From Candidatus Merdimorpha stercoravium (GTDB lineage Bacteria; Bacteroidota; Bacteroidia; Flavobacteriales; UBA1820), in contig DVLY01000111.1 of NCBI GenBank assembly GCA_018715295.1, positions 1 to 16,007 of the forward strand: a stretch of 16,007 bases of DNA, given 5' to 3'. Under the pieces are notes generated by a model. The model worked only from the letters and a program-made list of their open reading frames with translations. It ran no database searches and was not told the origin of the DNA. The first letter of the stretch is position 1, and the number at the start of each line of letters is the position of its first letter. The translations under genes were made by a program, and so were the position numbers. This document shows, piece by piece, positions 1 to 6,696 of the stretch.

Positions 1-21
1 CGTCCGGCCGAAGGCCGGACG
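1..21. terminator. GC-rich 9-bp hairpin with 3-nt loop at window edge
   Basis: A perfect inverted repeat, CGTCCGGCC, then a GAA loop, then GGCCGGACG. It probably ends a gene lying to the left of the window. No T-tract follows on the plus strand, so it is only terminator-like. The stem could extend beyond the window edge. The remaining stretch to 261 holds a small 6-bp hairpin at 100-117 (TGGCGG/CCGCCA) and no gene or consensus promoter that I can support. Confidence 0.4.
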
Positions 22-261
22 CCTGCCCGCACAGTTTTGAACGCACCCTGTTTGTGGCATAAGGGGAAAATGCGTTTTTGGGGGCAGAAAACAGATGCAT
101 GGCGGAGATACCCGCCAAAAGGAAGCCCCGAAAAATATTGTCCGAGGTGTGCGCGGTTTGCAAAAAATTCGGATATTTAACCAGCCGGTATTTCTTGTTA
201 TTTTCCGGGCGTCCGGAGCCGGCAGCAGGGGCGCCCGCACTACTAAAAAACGCGACGAACT

Positions 262-2088
262 ATGCAGAAATTACAGGCCAAGGATTCCCGCAAGCTGTTT
301 GAAATAGCGTGGGAAGTGTGCAACCAGGTAGGGGGTATCTACACGGTGCTCCGCTCGAAGATGCCGTCGGTTTCCGAATACTTTACGGGCAATTACCATG
401 CCATCGGGCCTTTTTCGGAGAAAGCCCGCGCCGAATTCGAGTATAACGACCTGCCGGACGACGAAGTGGGGGAGACCATCCGCGAGATGTGGGACGAAGG
501 CTTTGACGTGCATTACGGCACGTGGCTGATCACCGGAAAGCCCAAGACCATCCTGTTCAATACCGCCGGGTTGGCCGAGCGCAGCGGCGATTTCCGCTAC
601 TACCTGTGGAAGGACCATGGAGTCGATTCGGGCAGTGCTTCGCCTCTGGCCTCGGACGTGATCTCGTTCGGGTATGCGGTCTACACGTTCTTCAAGAAAT
701 TGGCGGCGAAACGATCGTACTTCGACGCTCCGGTGATGCTCCAGTTCCACGAATGGATGGCCGGGGTGCCCTTGCCCTTTATCCGCAGCGAGGGGATGCC
801 GTACAAGACGGTGTTTACCACGCATGCCACCCTGCTGGGGCGTTATCTGGCGTTCAACGATCCCAATTACTACACGCGTTTGCCTTACGTGGATTGGCAC
901 AAGGAGGCGGTGTATTTCAACATCCTCACCGAAGCCCAGTTGGAACGCGCAGCCGCCGGATCGGCCGATGCCTTCTCGACCGTCAGCCGGGTGATGGACC
1001 CCGAGTGCGAATACCTGTTGGGGAGAAAACCCGGACACATCACCCCGAACGGGTTGAACATCAATAAATTTTCTTCCTTCTACAAGGTGGAAACCTTGCA
1101 CCAGGAGCTCAAAACCAAGATCCACCAGTTCATCCGGGGGCATTTCTTCGGTTCGTATTCCTTCGATCTGTCCCGCACCCTGTATTTCTTTACTTCGGGG
1201 CGCTACGAATACAAGAACAAAGGTTTCGACCTGACCCTCGAAGCCCTTGCCCGCTTGAATTACAAACTCAAGATGATCGGGTCGGACGTAACGGTGGTCA
1301 TGTTCTTCATCACCAACCGGCCGGTGCACAGCATCAACCCCGAGGTGCTCAATGCCCGGGGCGTGATGGAGGAGCTGCGCAAGACGACCCAGGGCCTCGG
1401 CGCGCAGATGGGCGAGGACCTGTTCAACTACCTGGCTTCCCATACCCGGCGGACGGACCTGCCCGACATGAACGATTTCGTGAACGAGACGATCCGTTTC
1501 CGTATCAAACGCACCCTGCAGTCCTGGAAGACCAACACCCTGCCGCCGGTGGTTACGCACAACATCGTGGACGACTACAAGGACGACATCCTGAACTTCC
1601 TGCGCTCCTCGGGGCTGGTGAACAAAAAGGAAGACCGGGTGAAGATCGTGTACCATCCGGCGTTCATCTCGCCGGACAATCCGCTTTTCGGGATGGAGTA
1701 CAGCGAGTTTGTCCGCGGATGCCACCTGGGCGTATTCCCCAGTTATTACGAACCTTGGGGCTATACCCCTTGCGAGAGCATTGCCAGCGGTGTACCTGCC
1801 GTTACTTCGGATTTGGCCGGATTCGGCGACTATGTGGAAAACTTCACCTCGGGCGACGAATCCCGGGGCATCAAGGTCCTCCACCGCAAAAACCACTCGT
1901 TCGACCAGGCGGCCGAAGACCTGGCCAACTACATGCTGCGTTTCGCCACCTCCATCCCGCGCGAACGCCTGTTGGTGCGCAGCGGAGCCGAGGAATTCGC
2001 CGTAGAGTTCGACTGGAAAAACCTCATCCGTTACTATTTCGACATCTACGACCACATCTGTGGCGTGGAAAAAGGGAAAATAAAATAA
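262..2088 (+). CDS. Glycogen synthase, GT3 family (eukaryote-type)
   Basis: A 608-residue retaining glycosyltransferase that extends alpha-1,4-glucan chains from a nucleotide-glucose donor in the cytoplasm. The N-terminal nucleotide-sugar loop EVCNQVGGIYTV is at residues 18-29. The GT3 catalytic block YYEPWGYTPCES carries the paired glutamates E497 and E505 (E-x7-E). Further family blocks are the segment ending in SGRYEYKNKGFD and the LPPVVTHNIVDD block. The protein is shorter than animal and yeast enzymes and lacks their phosphorylated tails. GT3 is distinct from the GT5 GlgA enzyme usual in bacteria; characterised GT3 enzymes mostly use UDP-glucose, but the donor here is not determined. The start follows no Shine-Dalgarno sequence. 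The DUF4301 gene follows after 61 bases in the same direction and may be co-transcribed. Confidence 0.95.
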   Translation: MQKLQAKDSRKLFEIAWEVCNQVGGIYTVLRSKMPSVSEYFTGNYHAIGPFSEKARAEFEYNDLPDDEVGETIREMWDEGFDVHYGTWLITGKPKTILFNTAGLAERSGDFRYYLWKDHGVDSGSASPLASDVISFGYAVYTFFKKLAAKRSYFDAPVMLQFHEWMAGVPLPFIRSEGMPYKTVFTTHATLLGRYLAFNDPNYYTRLPYVDWHKEAVYFNILTEAQLERAAAGSADAFSTVSRVMDPECEYLLGRKPGHITPNGLNINKFSSFYKVETLHQELKTKIHQFIRGHFFGSYSFDLSRTLYFFTSGRYEYKNKGFDLTLEALARLNYKLKMIGSDVTVVMFFITNRPVHSINPEVLNARGVMEELRKTTQGLGAQMGEDLFNYLASHTRRTDLPDMNDFVNETIRFRIKRTLQSWKTNTLPPVVTHNIVDDYKDDILNFLRSSGLVNKKEDRVKIVYHPAFISPDNPLFGMEYSEFVRGCHLGVFPSYYEPWGYTPCESIASGVPAVTSDLAGFGDYVENFTSGDESRGIKVLHRKNHSFDQAAEDLANYMLRFATSIPRERLLVRSGAEEFAVEFDWKNLIRYYFDIYDHICGVEKGKIK

Positions 2089-2149
2089 AAATCCTCCCCG
2101 GGAGCGGCATTTCGCCTGCGAAGGGAGAAAACGACTGAAAAAAAACGTT

Positions 2150-3715
2150 ATGACCATGGATTTACTTACCGAGCAGGACCTCGAACAGTTGCAGGAAAAA
2201 GGCATCGCCCCTCAGGAGGTAGAGCGCCAGGTGGAATGTTTCCGCCAAGGTTTCCCCGCGTTGGACATCACCGCCCCGGCAACCGTCGGGGACGGTATCG
2301 TGCGGATGGATGCCGCCCAAGCCGAGCATTACCGCAGTCTCTACGCCGAACGCTCGCCCCGTTTGGACGTATTGAAATTCGTCCCGGCCAGCGGAGCCGC
2401 CACCCGCATGTTCAAGGACCTTTTCGTCTTTCTGGAGGAGTACCCTGCCAGCGGACTTTCGTTCCAGCAGTTCGTCGAGCAGCGCAAGCTGCCCGGGGTG
2501 GCCAAGTTCTTTGAAAACATCCGCCGGTTCGCTTTCTTCGACGAGTTGGCCGCCGTCTATGCCGCTGGCGGGGACGACCTCGAAAAACGCCTGGCCCAGG
2601 GGGACTATGCCGACATCGTGCGCAAGGTCCTCACCACCGAAGGGCTGGGTTACGGGCAGTTGCCCAAAGGCTTGGTCTCCTTCCATTGGTATCCGGGCAA
2701 AGTGCGCAAAGCGGCCGAGGAGCATCTGGCCGAAGGGGTGGAATACGCAGTGGGCGCTTCGCGGAAAGTCCGCCTGCACTTTACCGTTTCGCCCGAGCAC
2801 CAGCCGCTCTTCGAAGCTTTGTTGCGCTCCGTTTCGCCCGAAGCCGAACGCACGCACCATGTAAGTGTCGAGGCCGAGTTTTCCGTACAGAGCCCCTCGA
2901 CCGACACCATTGCCGTCGATGCGGACAACCGCCCGGTGCGCGACGCACAGGGACGGCTGGTCTTCCGTCCGGGCGGGCACGGCGCCCTGATCAAAAACCT
3001 GGGCGAGGTGGAGGCCGACGTAGTCTTCATCAAAAACATCGACAATGTGGTGCCCGACCATCTGAAAGAGCCTACGGTACTCTACAAACAGGCTTTGGGC
3101 GGATACCTGCTCGAACTCCAGCAGCAGGTGCAGGAATATCTCTCGGCCTTCGAGTTCGAGACCTCCGAGGAAAACCTGTCCCGTGCCGAGGACTTTGTCC
3201 AGGGAAAACTGTGCTACAAACTGCCTCCGGCCTATTTCGACGGCACTCCCGACCAGAGAAAAGCCTGCCTGCTCCAGGTGCTCGATCGCCCGATCCGCGT
3301 ATGCGGGATGGTGATCAACGAAGGCGAACCGGGGGGAGGCCCCTTCTGGGTGCGGGGAGCCGGTGGCGAACAGACCTTGCAGGTGGTGGAAAGCGCGCAG
3401 ATCGACTTGTCCGATCCCGAAAAACGCCGCATCTTCGAGGCTTCGACCCATTTCAACCCGGTCGATCTGGTCTGTGCCCTGAAGGACCGCCAAGGCCGTC
3501 GCTACGACTTGTCCCGCTACGTCGATCCGCAGACGGGCTTTATCTCCCACAAGAGCCTCGAAGGGCGGGAGATCAAGGCTTTGGAACGCCCGGGGCTGTG
3601 GAACGGCGCGATGAGCCGCTGGACGACCGTTTTCGTCGAGGTGCCCGTGGAGACCTTCAACCCGGTCAAGACGGTAAACGACCTGTTGCGCCCTGCGCAT
3701 CAGCCCGAGGCGTGA
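2150..3715 (+). CDS. DUF4301 family protein, putative UDP-sugar pyrophosphorylase relative
   Basis: A 521-residue cytoplasmic protein without signal peptide or membrane segment, recognised as DUF4301, a family of Bacteroidota without assigned function. Residues 76-90 (KFVPASGAATRMFKD) resemble the glycine-rich nucleotide loop of nucleotidyltransferases (consensus GGxGTRxxxxxPK). Residues 275-280 (GGHGAL) and 293-300 (FIKNIDNV) resemble the PGHGD and FVxNIDNL blocks of eukaryote-type UDP-glucose pyrophosphorylases, and F244-SVQSP precedes them as the FxQ-P segment does in that family. The length also matches those enzymes (about 500 residues). This similarity is by eye. Because it follows a GT3 glycogen synthase, making the sugar nucleotide is a reasonable guess. 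An ATG two codons downstream (2156) is an equally possible start. Confidence 0.85.
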   Translation: MTMDLLTEQDLEQLQEKGIAPQEVERQVECFRQGFPALDITAPATVGDGIVRMDAAQAEHYRSLYAERSPRLDVLKFVPASGAATRMFKDLFVFLEEYPASGLSFQQFVEQRKLPGVAKFFENIRRFAFFDELAAVYAAGGDDLEKRLAQGDYADIVRKVLTTEGLGYGQLPKGLVSFHWYPGKVRKAAEEHLAEGVEYAVGASRKVRLHFTVSPEHQPLFEALLRSVSPEAERTHHVSVEAEFSVQSPSTDTIAVDADNRPVRDAQGRLVFRPGGHGALIKNLGEVEADVVFIKNIDNVVPDHLKEPTVLYKQALGGYLLELQQQVQEYLSAFEFETSEENLSRAEDFVQGKLCYKLPPAYFDGTPDQRKACLLQVLDRPIRVCGMVINEGEPGGGPFWVRGAGGEQTLQVVESAQIDLSDPEKRRIFEASTHFNPVDLVCALKDRQGRRYDLSRYVDPQTGFISHKSLEGREIKALERPGLWNGAMSRWTTVFVEVPVETFNPVKTVNDLLRPAHQPEA

Positions 3716-3768
3716 TCGCCCTGCGCTCTGCCCTTGCCTCGTGAAATCCCGCCGCTTTTCCCTGTGCC

Positions 3769-3905
3769 AAAGGGGGAAGAAAAAGAGGGAAAAAGGATGA
3801 TGGGAGAGAGAGGGTGAGAGGAAAAGGAGGGAAGGAGAGAAGGAGGGAAGGAGGGGAAAAGGAGCAGGAGAGCGGCGAAAAAGTTTTGGAAAAAGAACGG
3901 GAAAA
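3769..3905 (+). other. Polypurine tract between DUF4301 and dehydrogenase genes
   Basis: The plus strand is almost entirely A and G here. Between 3771 and 3864 only three pyrimidines occur (T at 3798, 3801 and 3815), and 3816-3864 is 49 purines in a row. It does not read as a protein in any convincing frame. It lies just before the large inverted repeat and the dehydrogenase start, so it would be an A/G-rich RNA leader or spacer if transcribed rightward. A similar tract precedes waaA. Confidence 0.7.
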
Positions 3906-3959
3906 AGCAGGTTTCCGCCCGGGAAGGGATGACGATCCCTTCCCGGGCGGAAACCTGCT
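3906..3959. repeat. Perfect 25-bp inverted repeat with 4-nt loop
   Basis: The left arm 3906-3930 and right arm 3935-3959 are exact reverse complements separated by GACG. This is the strongest secondary structure in the window. It ends 14 bases before the chosen start of the dehydrogenase gene. On the plus strand no T-tract follows. On the minus strand the hairpin is followed by T-rich sequence (complement of 3890-3905), so as an intrinsic terminator it would stop leftward transcripts better than rightward ones. It could also be a REP-like palindrome or an mRNA-stabilising hairpin. Confidence 0.9.
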
Positions 3960-3973
3960 GTAAAGAGACAAAA

Positions 3974-4921
3974 ATGCGAAAAGACATGGACATTCTTTTT
4001 ATCGACACGACCGATCCCTGGCTGTGGGAACAGCTCACCGCCGACGGGCATCGTTGCACCCTGGACAATACTTCGCCCAAACAAGCGTTGCAAGCGGCCC
4101 TGGGACGCTACCAGGGGATCATCATCCGCAGCCGTTTCAAGATAGACCGCGCGTTTATCGACGCCGGGACTTCCCTGCGCTTTATCGCCCGGGTAGGCGC
4201 CGGACTGGAAAACATCGACACCGAATACGCCGCCTCGAAAGGCATCCGGCTCATCGCCGCCCCCGAAGGCAACCGCCAGGCGGTGGGCGAACACGCCGTC
4301 GGGATGCTGCTCACCCTGATGCGCCGCATCGCCATCGCCGATGCCGAGGTACGCAGCGGCCGCTGGATCCGCGAAGGCAACCGCGGGTACGAAATACAGG
4401 GACGCACCGTAGGCATCATCGGTTACGGCAACATGGGCGGATCGTTTGCCCGCTGTATTTCGGGATTCGGCGTGGAGACCCTCGCGTACGACATCAAGGA
4501 AGGGGACTATTCCGATGCGTATGCCCGCCGCGCTTCGATGGACGAACTGTTCGAGCGGGCGGACATCGTCAGTCTCCATGTGCCGCTCACCCCGCTCACC
4601 CGGGCAATGGCCGACCGGACGTTTTTCGAAGGGTTCAAAAAACCGATCTATTTCATCAACACGGCACGGGGCGCGTGCTGCGTCACGCGCGATCTGGTCC
4701 GGGCCATGGAGCAAGGCCGGGTAACGGGGGCGGCGCTCGACGTGCTGGAGTACGAAAAATCCTCGTTCGAGGACTTCTTCCAAGGGGAGTTGCCCGAGGA
4801 GTTCTCCTACCTGGTGCATTCGCCGCGGGTGGTGCTCACGCCCCACATCGCCGGGTGGACCCACGAATCCAACCGCAAGATGGCCCGCGCCATCCTGGAG
4901 AAGATCCGCGCGCTGGACTGA
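3974..4921 (+). CDS. D-isomer-specific 2-hydroxyacid dehydrogenase (phosphoglycerate dehydrogenase-like)
   Basis: A 315-residue cytoplasmic NAD(H)-dependent oxidoreductase of the D-2-hydroxyacid dehydrogenase family. The Rossmann loop is G150-Y-G152-N-M-G155. The segment HVPLTPLTR, the catalytic Arg in NTARG (R232), the Glu near E261 in the LDVLEYEKS region and the His in TPHIAGWT (H291) complete the R/E/H triad. There is no ACT domain, so it is a short form, and the substrate (3-phosphoglycerate or another 2-oxoacid) cannot be read from the sequence. I chose the ATG at 3974; an in-frame ATG at 3929 lies inside the 25-bp hairpin and would add residues unlike the family, and an ATG at 3986 is also possible. 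Confidence 0.9.
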   Translation: MRKDMDILFIDTTDPWLWEQLTADGHRCTLDNTSPKQALQAALGRYQGIIIRSRFKIDRAFIDAGTSLRFIARVGAGLENIDTEYAASKGIRLIAAPEGNRQAVGEHAVGMLLTLMRRIAIADAEVRSGRWIREGNRGYEIQGRTVGIIGYGNMGGSFARCISGFGVETLAYDIKEGDYSDAYARRASMDELFERADIVSLHVPLTPLTRAMADRTFFEGFKKPIYFINTARGACCVTRDLVRAMEQGRVTGAALDVLEYEKSSFEDFFQGELPEEFSYLVHSPRVVLTPHIAGWTHESNRKMARAILEKIRALD

Positions 4922-4945
4922 TCCGCCACCACCCCCCTGGCCGCC

Positions 4946-4958
4946 GCCCGCAACGGGC
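4946..4958. terminator. Short GC hairpin after the dehydrogenase gene
   Basis: GCCCG-CAA-CGGGC, a 5-bp stem with a 3-nt loop, lies 24 bases after the dehydrogenase stop. There is no T-tract. Weak evidence for a terminator. Confidence 0.25.
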
Positions 4959-4982
4959 TGTCCGGCACGCCGCAAAAATTCG

Positions 4983-4990
4983 TACCTTTA
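4983..4990 (+). promoter_or_regulatory. Candidate -7 box for the DUF6909-dnaG operon
   Basis: TACCTTTA matches the Bacteroidota -7 consensus TAnnTTTG except for the last base. A poor -33 match (CTG at 4958-4960) lies 22 bases upstream. The expected transcript would have a leader of roughly 10-16 bases before the ATG at 5008. Confidence 0.4.
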
Positions 4991-5007
4991 CCGAAAGAAA
5001 CCATCCT

Positions 5008-6696
5008 ATGTTGCCGCAAAAGAAACGAACCCGGGCGCAGGAATCCAGCAGTGCCATCGAGCGGCTGTACATCACCATGCGCCATTTGTTCAACCGGGGA
5101 TTTTACAAACCGGGAGGCGTTTCCGGGCAGTCCCTTCGGAGCAGCCTATTGGAACTCTCCCCCGAGATCTACGGCTCGATCGCCGATCCGGACAAGGTGG
5201 AACTCAACGGACTGACCTACGTCGTGGATCGTTTGCCCCGAGGCATCGAGGAGTGCCGTTATATCCACTTCACTTCCGAGGAAGGCTTCGAGGCCGCCTT
5301 CGAGCCCATCGTCCCCGCACGCCGCCGCCACCTGTGTTTCCGCATCGACGCCGACCAGATGAACATCCAGGTAACGCACGGCCGGTCCGAGATTTACGAC
5401 GCGCTCACCCACCTCACTTTTTTGTACAACGAAGCGGACAAGATCATGCGCCATGCCCGCCTGCCCGAAGGAGGTACCTCCCGCGAGTGGCGCAAGATCG
5501 AGCAGTTCGTCTGCCAGCCTGCCGCTTTGGACGAGAACACCCGTGAGGTGTACCTCTCGTATCTGTCCATCCTCCTGGGTCGCTCGTTCGAGGAAATCCG
5601 GGAGGTGTACGACAAATTCGCCACCCCGGACGATCCGGACCGCATCTTCCGCCTGGTGTACCACATGGGGCGGCTGTCCCTGCAGGAAGCTGCCGAGGGC
5701 AAAGACCGCGAGATCGTCTTCTCCTCCCTGCTTCGCGAGCGGATCGGGCACCATGTGCACGGGGAACGCTGGGCCGTCCAGGTCAAAAACCGCCTGGTGG
5801 AACTCGGGTTGGAAAAACGCCCCTTGCACATCATCAGTGCCAACACGCACAGCGTGATGAACATCCTCTATGCCCGGGACGCGCTGGAGCAGGTCGGAAA
5901 GAAAATACCGGACGATCTCTATCTCACCCTTTCCCGGGAAAAGAACCGCGCGCTGCGCGAACTCGTTTCGCGCTATGCGGAATCCCACGGCATGACCTAC
6001 GTGGCCGATGCCGCCGGAGCCAACGTCGATGTGCAGGTTTTCGATGTTCGGGCTGTTCCCTCTCTGGCAAAGCATTTCGAAGCGCTGCCCGAGGGCCAGG
6101 CCCCCGTGCTGTTCGTGCTGGACTACGCTTTCGGCGAGCAGGCTTTCGAGATCATGGACGAACTGCTCAAACCCATCGACCGGCCGCAGGGCGGAAAGGA
6201 ATTCCTGGATGTGCGTTCGGTGTCCATCATGGGCAAAGCCGGCATCCTGGAAGGCGGCAAGGGCGACATCATGGTGCCCACCGCTTATATCTTCGAAGGG
6301 ACGGCGGACAATTATCCGCTGGACAACGCGCTTTGTGCGGACGACTTCCAAGGGTGCGGCCTGCGCGTGTTCGAAGGGCCGCTGATCACCGTGCTGGGGA
6401 CTTCGCTGCAGAACAAGGACGTGCTGGAGTTTTTCCACCGTTCCTCCTGGCGCGCCATCGGGCTGGAAATGGAGGGGGCGCACTACCAGAAAGCTATCCA
6501 GGCCCATTCGCGCATCCGGGGCAACATCTCGCGGGACGTACAGTTGAACTACGCGTATTACGCTTCGGACAATCCCCTGGACACTTCCCTCACCCTGGCT
6601 TCCGGACCTTTGGGCGAAGCAGGAGTACGGCCTACGTACCTGGTTACTGAAAAAATACTCGGGAAGATTCTCCCGCAAATCTCCTTCGCACGATGA
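5008..6696 (+). CDS. DUF6909-type protein with nucleoside-phosphorylase-like C-terminal half
   Basis: A 562-residue cytoplasmic protein that I associate with a Bacteroidota family of unknown function (DUF6909); the family name is from memory. The N-terminal half is helical and charged with no recognised motif. The C-terminal half resembles the purine nucleoside phosphorylase/nucleosidase fold: residues 409-432 contain GKAGILEGGKGDIMVPTA, like the glycine-rich phosphate region and GDxxxPT strand of that family, and E487-M-E-G-A491 matches its EMEGA ribose-binding signature. It may therefore bind or cleave a nucleoside-like ligand; this is inference. The chosen ATG follows a candidate promoter; an open frame upstream (from 4024) is a shadow of the dehydrogenase gene. 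The stop overlaps the dnaG start by four bases (ATGA), indicating translational coupling. Confidence 0.85.
   Translation: MLPQKKRTRAQESSSAIERLYITMRHLFNRGFYKPGGVSGQSLRSSLLELSPEIYGSIADPDKVELNGLTYVVDRLPRGIEECRYIHFTSEEGFEAAFEPIVPARRRHLCFRIDADQMNIQVTHGRSEIYDALTHLTFLYNEADKIMRHARLPEGGTSREWRKIEQFVCQPAALDENTREVYLSYLSILLGRSFEEIREVYDKFATPDDPDRIFRLVYHMGRLSLQEAAEGKDREIVFSSLLRERIGHHVHGERWAVQVKNRLVELGLEKRPLHIISANTHSVMNILYARDALEQVGKKIPDDLYLTLSREKNRALRELVSRYAESHGMTYVADAAGANVDVQVFDVRAVPSLAKHFEALPEGQAPVLFVLDYAFGEQAFEIMDELLKPIDRPQGGKEFLDVRSVSIMGKAGILEGGKGDIMVPTAYIFEGTADNYPLDNALCADDFQGCGLRVFEGPLITVLGTSLQNKDVLEFFHRSSWRAIGLEMEGAHYQKAIQAHSRIRGNISRDVQLNYAYYASDNPLDTSLTLASGPLGEAGVRPTYLVTEKILGKILPQISFAR

Noticed and set aside
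78..307. Two overlapping small open frames before the glycogen synthase gene
   Set aside because: They overlap each other and run into the glycogen synthase gene, with no motif or promoter; best seen as chance open frames in the leader.
271..2205. Long minus-strand open frame opposite the glycogen synthase gene (644 codons)
   Set aside because: The translation has no recognisable motif and lies antisense to a confident GT3 enzyme; high GC content keeps antisense frames open.
3929..3973. Earlier ATG for the dehydrogenase gene
   Set aside because: It lies inside the right half of the 25-bp hairpin and adds residues not expected in the family.
2162..4975. 937-codon minus-strand open frame
   Set aside because: It spans two confident plus-strand genes and the polypurine spacer, and its middle is low-complexity serine, proline and phenylalanine from the complement of that spacer.
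4024..5007. In-frame upstream extension of the DUF6909-type gene
   Set aside because: The added 328 residues are an Arg/His/Pro-rich shadow of the dehydrogenase gene; the family-like protein begins at 5008 after a promoter-like box.
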